A stretch of 64,000 nucleotides of DNA from positions 1,178,001-1,242,000 of the forward strand of contig NZ_JAIVLF010000001.1 in assembly GCF_020524485.1 (NCBI RefSeq), read 5' to 3'. Below, in pieces: positions 57,636 through 64,000 of this stretch (its first letter is position 1; every line of letters starts with the position of its first letter). Both the position numbers and the translations under genes were made by a program. A model generated the notes under the pieces. It was not told the DNA's origin. It ran no database searches and worked only from the letters and a program-made list of their open reading frames with translations. The DNA is from Novosphingobium profundi. Its GTDB lineage: Bacteria; Pseudomonadota; Alphaproteobacteria; Sphingomonadales; Sphingomonadaceae.

Positions 57636-59549
57636 ATGATCGCCCGCACGCTTCGCACCGCCGCCCTTGGCGCGGCTTCCCTCGCCCTTGTCCTCCCCGC
57701 GCTCGCAACCTCGGCGGCACCTGCCCGGGATACGCTCGACACGATGGCCAACGATCAGGTGGACGCATACGACTGGGTGCGTCCGCAGGCCGACTATGTC
57801 CGGCGCGAGGTCATGGTGCCGATGCGCGATGGCACGAAGCTCTTCACCGTCATCGTCTACCGCAAGGGGACGAGTGACGGGCCGATCCTGCTCAGCCGCA
57901 CACCCTACAACGCAGGGCGCGCGACGAGCCGCAACCGCAGCCAGAAGATCGAGGAAATCCTGCCCGTCATGGACAAGGAGTTCGTCAACGACGGCTATAT
58001 CCGGGTCTATCAGGACGTGCGCGGGCTGGATGGTTCGCAGGGCGACTACGTGATGAACCGTCCCCTGCGCGGGCCCCTCAATTCCACCAAGGTCGACCAC
58101 GCCACCGACGCCTACGACACGATTGACTGGCTGGTGAAGAACGTGACGGTAAGCAACGGCAAGGTCGGGATCATCGGGTCCTCGTACCTTGGCTTTACCT
58201 CGCTCATGGCGCTGATCGATCCGCACCCCGCGCTCAAGGCTTCGGTGCCGCAGAGCCCGATGGTCGATGGCTGGATGGGCGACGACTGGTTTCACAACGG
58301 TGCCTTCCGCACCTTCGGCTACGACTACGATCTCTCGCAGACCGTCGCCAAGGGTGGTGGTTCGGTGCCGCGCGGCTCGGGTGAGGACTACGCCGCCTAT
58401 CTGAGGGCAGGCTCGGCCTACGATTACGCCAAGACCTACGGGCTGCTGGATATCCCCGCGATCCGCAAGGTCCTGGAGCATCCCTCCTACGATGCCTGGT
58501 GGCAGGGACAGGCAGTCGACAAGCTGCTCGCCGCGCGCCCGCTCAGTGTCCCCACGATGCTGGTGGTCGGGCAGTGGGATCAGGAGGACAGCTACGGCGC
58601 GCCCGCCGTCTACAAGGCGCTGGAGCCCAAGGACGCCAACAACGACATGGTGAGCCTGGTGATCGGGCCCTGGCGTCACTCGCAGGTGAACTACGAGGCG
58701 CGCTCGCTTGGCGCGCTGGACTGGGAAGGCGATACCGGCCTTCAGTTCCGTACGCGCTGGATGAAGCCCTTTCTTGATTGCCATCTCAAGACCGATGCCC
58801 CCGCCTGCGACACGCCGCCAGTGCTGACCTATGCAACAGGGACCAACCGCTGGGAGGTCTCGCAGGAATGGCCGGGCGGGGCCTATACACCGCTTTATCT
58901 GGCTGGTGATTTCGGCCTCTCGTGGAGCAAGCCGGAAGCAGGCGAGGACAGCTACGTGTCCGATCCGGCCAAGCCCGTCCCCATGCTGCCGCGCCCGATC
59001 CACATGAGCGGGGAGGAATGGCGCACCTGGCTGGTGCAGGACCAGCGCTTTGCCGAAAGCCGCACCGACGTGCTGAGCTACTCGACTTCAGCGCTCGCAC
59101 AGCCGGTCCACATCAAGGGCGCGCCCAAGGTGGACCTGCATGCGTTTACCAGCGGCGAGGACAGCGACTTCGTGGTCAAGCTGATCGACGTCTATCCCGA
59201 GGAATACTCCGAAAAGCCGCAGATGGCGGGCTACCAACTGCCGATGGGGATCGAGATCTTCCGCGGGCGCTACGTCCACGGCTTTGCGACCCCTGCGCCG
59301 CTGGAGCCGGGCAAAAGCTACAACTTTCAGTGGTCGCTCCCCAATGTCGACCATGTTTTCCTGCCCGGGCACCGGATCATGGTGCAGGTCCAGTCGAGCC
59401 TGTTCCCGCTCTATGATCGCAATCCGCAAGGCTGGGCACCCTCGATCATGAAGGCGCAGCCGCAGGACTACCAGAAGGCGACCGAAACCGTGCAGCGCGG
59501 CGGCGAGGCGGCCAGCGCGGTCTGGCTCCCGGTCGTCCAGGACGACTGA
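57636..59549 (+). CDS. CocE/NonD-type hydrolase (X-Pro peptidase or amino-ester hydrolase)
   Basis: 637 aa from ATG 57636, signal peptide (AALGAASLALVLPALATSA). Alpha/beta-hydrolase with nucleophile Ser in IIGSSYLGF (about 183), Asp in GQWDQED and His in GPWRHSQVN; a C-terminal jelly-roll domain (from about 470) is typical of CocE/NonD and X-Pro dipeptidyl peptidase (S15) proteins. The N-terminal start DYVRREVMVPMRDGTKL is the family opening. Substrates are acylated amino acid or ester compounds. Exported. Confidence 0.9.
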   Translation: MIARTLRTAALGAASLALVLPALATSAAPARDTLDTMANDQVDAYDWVRPQADYVRREVMVPMRDGTKLFTVIVYRKGTSDGPILLSRTPYNAGRATSRNRSQKIEEILPVMDKEFVNDGYIRVYQDVRGLDGSQGDYVMNRPLRGPLNSTKVDHATDAYDTIDWLVKNVTVSNGKVGIIGSSYLGFTSLMALIDPHPALKASVPQSPMVDGWMGDDWFHNGAFRTFGYDYDLSQTVAKGGGSVPRGSGEDYAAYLRAGSAYDYAKTYGLLDIPAIRKVLEHPSYDAWWQGQAVDKLLAARPLSVPTMLVVGQWDQEDSYGAPAVYKALEPKDANNDMVSLVIGPWRHSQVNYEARSLGALDWEGDTGLQFRTRWMKPFLDCHLKTDAPACDTPPVLTYATGTNRWEVSQEWPGGAYTPLYLAGDFGLSWSKPEAGEDSYVSDPAKPVPMLPRPIHMSGEEWRTWLVQDQRFAESRTDVLSYSTSALAQPVHIKGAPKVDLHAFTSGEDSDFVVKLIDVYPEEYSEKPQMAGYQLPMGIEIFRGRYVHGFATPAPLEPGKSYNFQWSLPNVDHVFLPGHRIMVQVQSSLFPLYDRNPQGWAPSIMKAQPQDYQKATETVQRGGEAASAVWLPVVQDD

Positions 59550-59558
59550 GCTTTCCGC

Positions 59559-60185
59559 TCAGGCGTAATCGTAGGCTCCTCCGGCCTCCAGCGCGCGCTG
59601 GTAGGCCGGGCGAGCGTGCACCGTGTCGAGCCACTGACTGATGTGCGGATGGCTCTTGGCATCAAGGCCCGCCAGCACGCGGGCGGCTTCCAAGGGGAAG
59701 CTCATCATCACGTCCGCCGCGGTCAGCTCGTCGCCCGCGAACCAGGGGCGTGAAACCAGTTCGCTCTCCACGAAGTCCAGATGCAGCGTGATCATCGGCT
59801 GGATCTTCTTTGCCGCCATCTTCCCCATGATCGGGATGCGCCCGATGATGAGCTTCAAGAGAAGCGGGACCATCATCGAGGCCTCGGCATAGTGCAGGTA
59901 CTGGCGGTAGCGCAGCTTGTCCTCCAGGCCAGCGGGGGCGCCCATACGCCCTCCGGCAAGATCGACCAGGTATTCGCAGATCGCCGCGCTCTCGATCAGC
60001 GTGCGGCCCTCGTGCTCGATCATCGGCGATTTGCCCAGCGGATGCACGAGGCGCAGTTCAGGCGGGGCGAGCATCGTCCTGGCGTTGCGCTCGTAGCGCC
60101 GGATCTCATACGGGAGGCCCAGTTCCTCCAGCATCCAGATGACCCGCTGCGAGCGCGAGTTGTTGAGGTGGTGGACGGTGATCAT
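59559..60185 (-). CDS. Glutathione S-transferase
   Basis: 208 aa from ATG 60185, with GGGAGAGGCC upstream; a start 24 codons earlier lacks a site. N-terminal thioredoxin-like domain (HHLNNSRSQRVIWMLEELGL, PMIEHEGRTLIESAAICEYL) with the conserved Glu-Ser that binds glutathione, then an all-helical domain (WFAGDELTAADVMMSF). Likely a detoxifying or reductive GST. Its stop lies 10 nt from the convergent CocE gene. Confidence 0.9.
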   Translation of the reverse strand: MITVHHLNNSRSQRVIWMLEELGLPYEIRRYERNARTMLAPPELRLVHPLGKSPMIEHEGRTLIESAAICEYLVDLAGGRMGAPAGLEDKLRYRQYLHYAEASMMVPLLLKLIIGRIPIMGKMAAKKIQPMITLHLDFVESELVSRPWFAGDELTAADVMMSFPLEAARVLAGLDAKSHPHISQWLDTVHARPAYQRALEAGGAYDYA

Positions 60186-60262
60186 CGAGGCCTCTCCCGG
60201 TTCGTGCAATTCCTGTCGTGGCGCCCACGCTTGGCAATTGGGGGGCGGGCGCCCCATGCAGC

Positions 60263-60291
60263 AAGGCCGCCCCGGTATCGTACCGGAGCGG
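60263..60291 (-). terminator. Hairpin between the glycine-zipper gene and GST
   Basis: GGCCGCCCCGGTA (60263-60275) and TACCGGAGCGGCC (60279-60291), 13 pairs with one wobble, 3-nt loop. T tract weak; probable terminator of the upstream (right-hand) gene. Confidence 0.6.
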
Positions 60292-60339
60292 CCCTGATCG
60301 TGTCACCCGCGAACGGATGTCATCGCCTGCCTGCGCGGA

Positions 60340-60684
60340 TCAGCGGCACTGGATATCGTCGCGGCTGATCTCGCGGCCCGCCAGCGCGCCGCCGCCCGCG
60401 CCCAGCAGCGTGCCGAGCGTCTTGGAGCCGTCGGGCGCGATGAGATTGCCCAGAACGCCGCCCGCCAGGCCGCCGATGATGGCGCCTTCGGTGCCGTCCT
60501 TGCGCTTGCAGTAGTAGTGCCCGTCGCGCGCGCGGTAGATGCGGTCGTTGTCGCCCAGACGGTAGCCGCGCGAGGAGCCATAGCGGTCGTTATAGCCATA
60601 GCCGCCACGGCCGTAGCGGTCCGAGGCGCAGGCGCCGAGCGCCATTGAGAGCGTCGCGAGGGCGAGGATGGGGGCGTATTTCAC
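60340..60684 (-). CDS. Glycine-zipper outer-membrane lipoprotein
   Basis: 114 aa. Lipobox LGAC near residue 18, then a Tyr/Gly/Arg-rich linker, a Cys-containing [12 protein letters not shown] segment and a two-helix glycine zipper ([16 protein letters not shown] and [14 protein letters not shown]). Similar proteins (SmpA/OmpA-associated or 17-kDa antigen-like 2TM lipoproteins) stiffen or perturb the outer membrane. Divergent from rutB. Confidence 0.85.
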   Translation of the reverse strand: MKYAPILALATLSMALGACASDRYGRGGYGYNDRYGSSRGYRLGDNDRIYRARDGHYYCKRKDGTEGAIIGGLAGGVLGNLIAPDGSKTLGTLLGAGGGALAGREISRDDIQCR

Positions 60685-60905
60685 GAGGCAAGTCCTTTGT
60701 TATGCGAAGGGGGCGCTTGGCCTTGTCGGCGCGGCCCTCGTGCGACCTTCGGGGGGAACGGGGTGGTGTGTGCCCAAAGCAAGGCGCGACGTCGGCGTTT
60801 GTTCCCACTTTGAAATTCCGGAACGGTTCAAAGGAGCCGATGACGCGGCGAGCAGGCCAACTCTACCCTGTTCTTGCGCGCATCTTTGGACAGCTATCTA
60901 TGTGC

Positions 60906-60933
60906 TTGATCGCAAGGCGGCTTTGCTCAATAC
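60906..60933 (+). promoter_or_regulatory. Candidate promoter of the rut operon
   Basis: TTGATC (60906-60911), 16-nt spacer, CAATAC (60928-60933). The rutB GTG lies only 9 nt after the -10 box, so the mRNA would be leaderless or nearly so. Confidence 0.35.
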
Positions 60934-60941
60934 TGACTTGG

Positions 60942-61673
60942 GTGAGCGAACCGATCGTAGATCCCGCCCCGCAGCGTTCCGGCCCCTCGGTCGTGCTGCC
61001 TGCCCGCCCCGAAGCCCTGCGCATCGATGCTTCGACAAGCGCGGTCATCGTCATCGACATGCAGAACGCCTACGCGTCCAAGGGGGGCTATGTCGATGAG
61101 GCGGGTTTCGATGTCGCTCCGGCCGCGGGTGTGATCGGCCACATTGCGCAGGTGCTCGACGTGGCGCGCAGCGCGGGCATGCCGGTTATTTTCCTGCAGA
61201 ACGGCTGGGACGCGGACTATGTGGAAGCGGGCACGCCGCAATCGCCCAACTACCACAAGTCCAATGCCCTCAAGACCATGCGCGCGCGGCCTGAACTTGC
61301 AGGCAAGTTTCTTGCACGCGGCGGCTGGGACTATGAGCTTGTCGAGGCGCTGACGCCCAAAGAGGGCGATATCCGCGTCCACAAGCCGCGCTATTCGGCC
61401 TTCTTCAATTCGCAGCTCGACACGATCCTGCGCGCGCGCGGAATCCGCACGCTCATCTTCACCGGCATCGCCACTAATGTCTGCGTGGAATCGACCCTGC
61501 GCGACGGGTTCCACCTCGAATACTTCGGCGTGGTGCTGGAGGATGCGGTCCATCACCTGGGCCCCGACTTCATTCGCGAGGCCAGTCTCTACAACATCGA
61601 GAAATTCTTCGGCTGGGTGAGCTCGCTCGCCGATTTTCGCACCGCCGTGGGGCAGTTGCCGCCTGCAGACTGA
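60942..61673 (+). CDS. rutB: Ureidoacrylate amidohydrolase RutB
   Basis: 243 aa from GTG 60942; the frame is open upstream but homologous sequence begins near SEPIVDPAP. Isochorismatase/cysteine-hydrolase fold with Asp in [12 protein letters not shown], Lys in [13 protein letters not shown] and the catalytic Cys (about 181) in [15 protein letters not shown]. Converts (peroxy)ureidoacrylate to aminoacrylate derivatives plus CO2 and ammonia in uracil breakdown. First gene of a rut operon with rutC 46 nt downstream. No ribosome site is seen, which fits leaderless translation. Confidence 0.9.
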   Translation: MSEPIVDPAPQRSGPSVVLPARPEALRIDASTSAVIVIDMQNAYASKGGYVDEAGFDVAPAAGVIGHIAQVLDVARSAGMPVIFLQNGWDADYVEAGTPQSPNYHKSNALKTMRARPELAGKFLARGGWDYELVEALTPKEGDIRVHKPRYSAFFNSQLDTILRARGIRTLIFTGIATNVCVESTLRDGFHLEYFGVVLEDAVHHLGPDFIREASLYNIEKFFGWVSSLADFRTAVGQLPPAD

Positions 61674-61719
61674 CGCGAAGAACCTGCCACTCCGCGAGAC
61701 CAGAGAGGGAAAAAGACAG

Positions 61720-62103
61720 ATGCCGTTCGAGCCGATCAATCCGCCGCAGTTCCCACCCCCCATCGCCCCCTATTCGGCAGGCGCGAAGGCGGGAAACACG
61801 GTCTATGTCTCGGGCGTGCTGGCGCTGGGGGAAGGGGGCACGGTGCTCCACATCGGCGATGCCGCGGCGCAGACCCGGCACATTCTGGAGGTCATCAAGG
61901 TGACGGTGGAGGCTGCCGGGGGCACCATGGCGGACATCGCCATGAACCACATCTTCCTCAAGGACCTCGATGACTATGCCGCCTTCAACGCGGTCTATGC
62001 CGAGTATTTCCCGGGCGACAAGCCCGCGCGCTACTGCATCCGGGCCGACCTGGTGAAGCCCGATCTCCTTGTCGAGATCGCCTCGGTCGCGCACCTTGCC
62101 TGA
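61720..62103 (+). CDS. rutC: RidA-family aminoacrylate deaminase RutC
   Basis: 127 aa, Rid/YjgF fold. [20 protein letters not shown] opens it and [20 protein letters not shown] carries the conserved Arg. It hydrolyses aminoacrylate or its peracid in the Rut pathway. GAGAGGGAAAAAG lies before the ATG. Stop overlaps the likely rutD start by 8 nt. Confidence 0.93.
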   Translation: MPFEPINPPQFPPPIAPYSAGAKAGNTVYVSGVLALGEGGTVLHIGDAAAQTRHILEVIKVTVEAAGGTMADIAMNHIFLKDLDDYAAFNAVYAEYFPGDKPARYCIRADLVKPDLLVEIASVAHLA

Positions 62104-62878
62104 AACGGGTGGCCTCTGGTTCGAAGAGCATGGCAGTCCCGAGGCGCCGCCGCTGATCCTCTCGAGCGGTCTTGGCGGCAGCGGTGCCTACTGGGCTCCC
62201 AACATTGCCGCGCTGGCGCAGGACCACCGCGTCATCACCTACGACCACCGCGGCACGGGGCGCAGCGACCGCAGGCCGCTTGCATCGCTCAGTGTCGAGG
62301 ACATGGCGGACGACGTCATCGCCCTGATGGACGCGCTGGAGATCCCTAGCGCGCATTTCATCGGCCACGCGCTGGGCGGGGCGATCGGGATCGAAACCGC
62401 GATCCGCACCGACCGGATCGGGCGGCTGGTGGTGGTCAACGGCTGGCGGACCCTGTCTGCCCATACCCGGCGCTGTTTCGCCGCACGGCTGGCCCTGCTG
62501 CACGGCGCGGGCGTGGAGGCGTTTCTGGAGGCGCAGCCGCTGTTCCTCTATCCGCCGGACTGGATCGCCTCCCACGATGCCCAGTTGTCCGCCGAAGTGG
62601 CCCACCATGCGGCAAGCTTTCCAGGCGTGGACGCCATGGTCCAGCGGATCGAAGCGGTGCAGGCCTACAGCCCCGATCCGGCGGGTCTTGCCGCGCTTTC
62701 CAGTCTGCTGGTCATTGCCACGCGTGACGATTTTCTGGTGCCTTACGTCACCGCGCTCGATCTTGCCGGCTTCGTGCCGCACGCCAAGGTCGACAGCTTC
62801 GCCTGGGGCGGCCACGCCTGCAACGTGACCGACGCCGCGCTCTTCAACCGCTACGTGCTCGATTATCTCAGGAGTTAG
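62096..62878 (+). CDS. rutD: Alpha/beta-hydrolase-fold protein RutD
   Basis: 260 aa from TTG 62096 (inside the end of rutC); another TTG at 62069 is possible. Family hallmarks are [63 protein letters not shown] and GGHACNVTD. The nucleophile elbow reads GHALGG, with Ala where most alpha/beta hydrolases have Ser; E. coli RutD is similar as far as I recall. Thought to speed carbamate/aminoacrylate breakdown. Confidence 0.93.
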   Translation: MPETGGLWFEEHGSPEAPPLILSSGLGGSGAYWAPNIAALAQDHRVITYDHRGTGRSDRRPLASLSVEDMADDVIALMDALEIPSAHFIGHALGGAIGIETAIRTDRIGRLVVVNGWRTLSAHTRRCFAARLALLHGAGVEAFLEAQPLFLYPPDWIASHDAQLSAEVAHHAASFPGVDAMVQRIEAVQAYSPDPAGLAALSSLLVIATRDDFLVPYVTALDLAGFVPHAKVDSFAWGGHACNVTDAALFNRYVLDYLRS

Positions 62879-62884
62879 CGCCCC

Positions 62885-63955
62885 ATGCAGGTCGGTGTCT
62901 TCATCCCCATCAACAACAACGGCTGGCTGATTTCCGAGACGGCGCCCCAGTACAAGCCGAGCTTCGATCTCAACAAGGAGATTGCCCTCAAGGCCGAGGC
63001 GCACGGGCTCGATTTCCTGCTTTCGATGATCAAGCTGCGCGGTTTTGGCGGCAAGACCGAGTTCTGGGAATACGGGCTGGAAAGCTTCACGCTCATGGCC
63101 GGACTTGCCTCGGTGACCGAGAAGATCAAGCTCTACGCGACCGCGCCTACCTTGATCCTGCCGCCCGCCTTTGCCGCGCGCATGGGCGTCACCATCGATT
63201 CGATCAGCCACGGCCGTTTCGGGATGAACCTCGTCACCGGCTGGCAACCGCCCGAGTACACGCAGATGGGCCTGTGGCCGGGTGATGCGCACTTCAAGAA
63301 CCGTTACGACGTGCTCGACGAATACGCCCACGTGCTGCGCGACTTGTGGAACACCGGGCGCAGCGACTTCAAGGGCGACTATTACACCATGGAGGATTGC
63401 CTGGTGCGCCCGCAACCGGGGGCGGACATGAAGATCATCTGTGCCGGTTCTTCCGATGCAGGCCTCGCCTTTTCGGCGAAATGGGCGGACTACGCCTTTT
63501 GCCTTGGGAAAGGGGTGAACACGCCCACGGCCTTTGCCTTCAACAACGAGCGCCTTGCGAAGTTTACCGCCGAGACCGGCCGCGATGTCTCGATGTTCGT
63601 CCTCGTCATGGTGATCGCGGCCGAGACGGATGAAGAGGCCATGGCGAAATGGAAGCTCTACAATGACGGGGTCGATGTCGAGGCTATCTCCTGGCTCGCC
63701 GACCAGGGCGCAAAGGATACGGTCAACACCGACACCAACGTGCGCCAGCTTGCCGCGCCCGAGGGCGCAGTGAACATCAACATGGGCACCCTGGTGGGCA
63801 GCTACGAAAGCGTGGCGCGCATGCTCGACGAGATGAGCGAGGTGCCCGGAACGGGGGGCGTGCTTCTCACCTTCGATGACTTCCTTGCGGGCATCGATGA
63901 CTTTGGGGCGCGGATTCAACCGCTTATGAAAAGCCGTGCCGGAATCGCGGGATAA
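62885..63955 (+). CDS. rutA: Pyrimidine monooxygenase RutA
   Basis: 356 aa from ATG 62885, close to the length of E. coli RutA. Luciferase-like flavin monooxygenase that opens the uracil ring using FMNH2 and O2. [20 protein letters not shown] and [20 protein letters not shown] are strongly RutA-like; [20 protein letters not shown] and [20 protein letters not shown] follow. In E. coli it is first in the operon, here last in view. The flavin reductase RutF is not in the window; 45 nt follow to the edge without a terminator. Confidence 0.95.
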   Translation: MQVGVFIPINNNGWLISETAPQYKPSFDLNKEIALKAEAHGLDFLLSMIKLRGFGGKTEFWEYGLESFTLMAGLASVTEKIKLYATAPTLILPPAFAARMGVTIDSISHGRFGMNLVTGWQPPEYTQMGLWPGDAHFKNRYDVLDEYAHVLRDLWNTGRSDFKGDYYTMEDCLVRPQPGADMKIICAGSSDAGLAFSAKWADYAFCLGKGVNTPTAFAFNNERLAKFTAETGRDVSMFVLVMVIAAETDEEAMAKWKLYNDGVDVEAISWLADQGAKDTVNTDTNVRQLAAPEGAVNINMGTLVGSYESVARMLDEMSEVPGTGGVLLTFDDFLAGIDDFGARIQPLMKSRAGIAG

Positions 63956-64000
63956 GGGCCAGGAGCCGATTAAAGGTTCGGAACCGGCCCAATTAGCCAT

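Noticed and set aside
61985..64000. 671-codon frame opposite rutC, rutD and rutA
   Set aside because: Antisense shadow; the plus-strand Rut proteins are unambiguous.

Overview
The window is a GC-rich alphaproteobacterial chromosome segment, most likely from a sphingomonad (Novosphingobium or a close relative; this is inference from gene content, not a phylogeny). Pointers are the long alphaproteobacterial r-protein cluster, an RGG-extended S5, a Gcw_chp/TorF-type outer-membrane protein, TadE/TadG-like proteins with calcium-loop-like repeats, and small proteins of sphingomonad type. No phage, insertion sequence, CRISPR array, tRNA or rRNA gene was seen.

Layout. 1-2753 (minus): three overlapping genes for TadE/TadG-like pilus or secretion-associated proteins, the last cut by the window edge. 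3466-26235 (plus): the str (rpsL-rpsG-fusA-tuf), S10, spc and alpha clusters, ending in rplQ. The gene order is classical but is broken in places: a structured 358-nt gap between rpsJ and rplC, a strong intrinsic terminator between rpsQ and rplN, an ankyrin/TonB_C-like lipoprotein gene between rpmD and rplO, a small secreted START-like gene between adk and rpsM, and a terminator plus a VOC-family gene between rpoA and rplQ. S12 carries Arg at position 88, where most bacteria have Lys; this residue is linked to streptomycin resistance.

26380-34603: a secreted prolyl oligopeptidase, two tandem paralogous small secreted Gly-rich proteins, a TRIC/UPF0126 channel, an M49-like metallopeptidase, and a minus-strand set of AEC transporter, TorF-like porin and a small secreted protein. 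35180-42931 (minus): a TCA operon mdh-sucD-sucA-sucB-lpdA with no sucC between mdh and sucD, with hairpins after sucD and sucB and a good terminator after lpdA. 43388-45040 (minus): a small conserved-type hypothetical and a SleB-like cell-wall hydrolase.

45274-50248 (plus): a vitamin B12 uptake operon, btuB-btuF-btuC-btuD, behind a clear cobalamin riboswitch and ending in an intrinsic terminator. Its genes overlap by 4 nt each. 50272-60684: an M3 peptidase, a 51-codon small gene, an FmdB-type zinc ribbon, RlpA, an M28 peptidase, an MscS channel, a CocE/NonD hydrolase, a GST and a glycine-zipper lipoprotein. 60942-63955 (plus): a pyrimidine-degradation (Rut) operon in the permuted order rutB-rutC-rutD-rutA.

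Working picture: the left half is housekeeping translation machinery with many internal transcription-control hairpins. The right half combines central carbon metabolism, regulated cobalamin import, extracytoplasmic peptide and ester hydrolysis, envelope remodelling and uracil nitrogen scavenging, as expected for an oligotrophic heterotroph.
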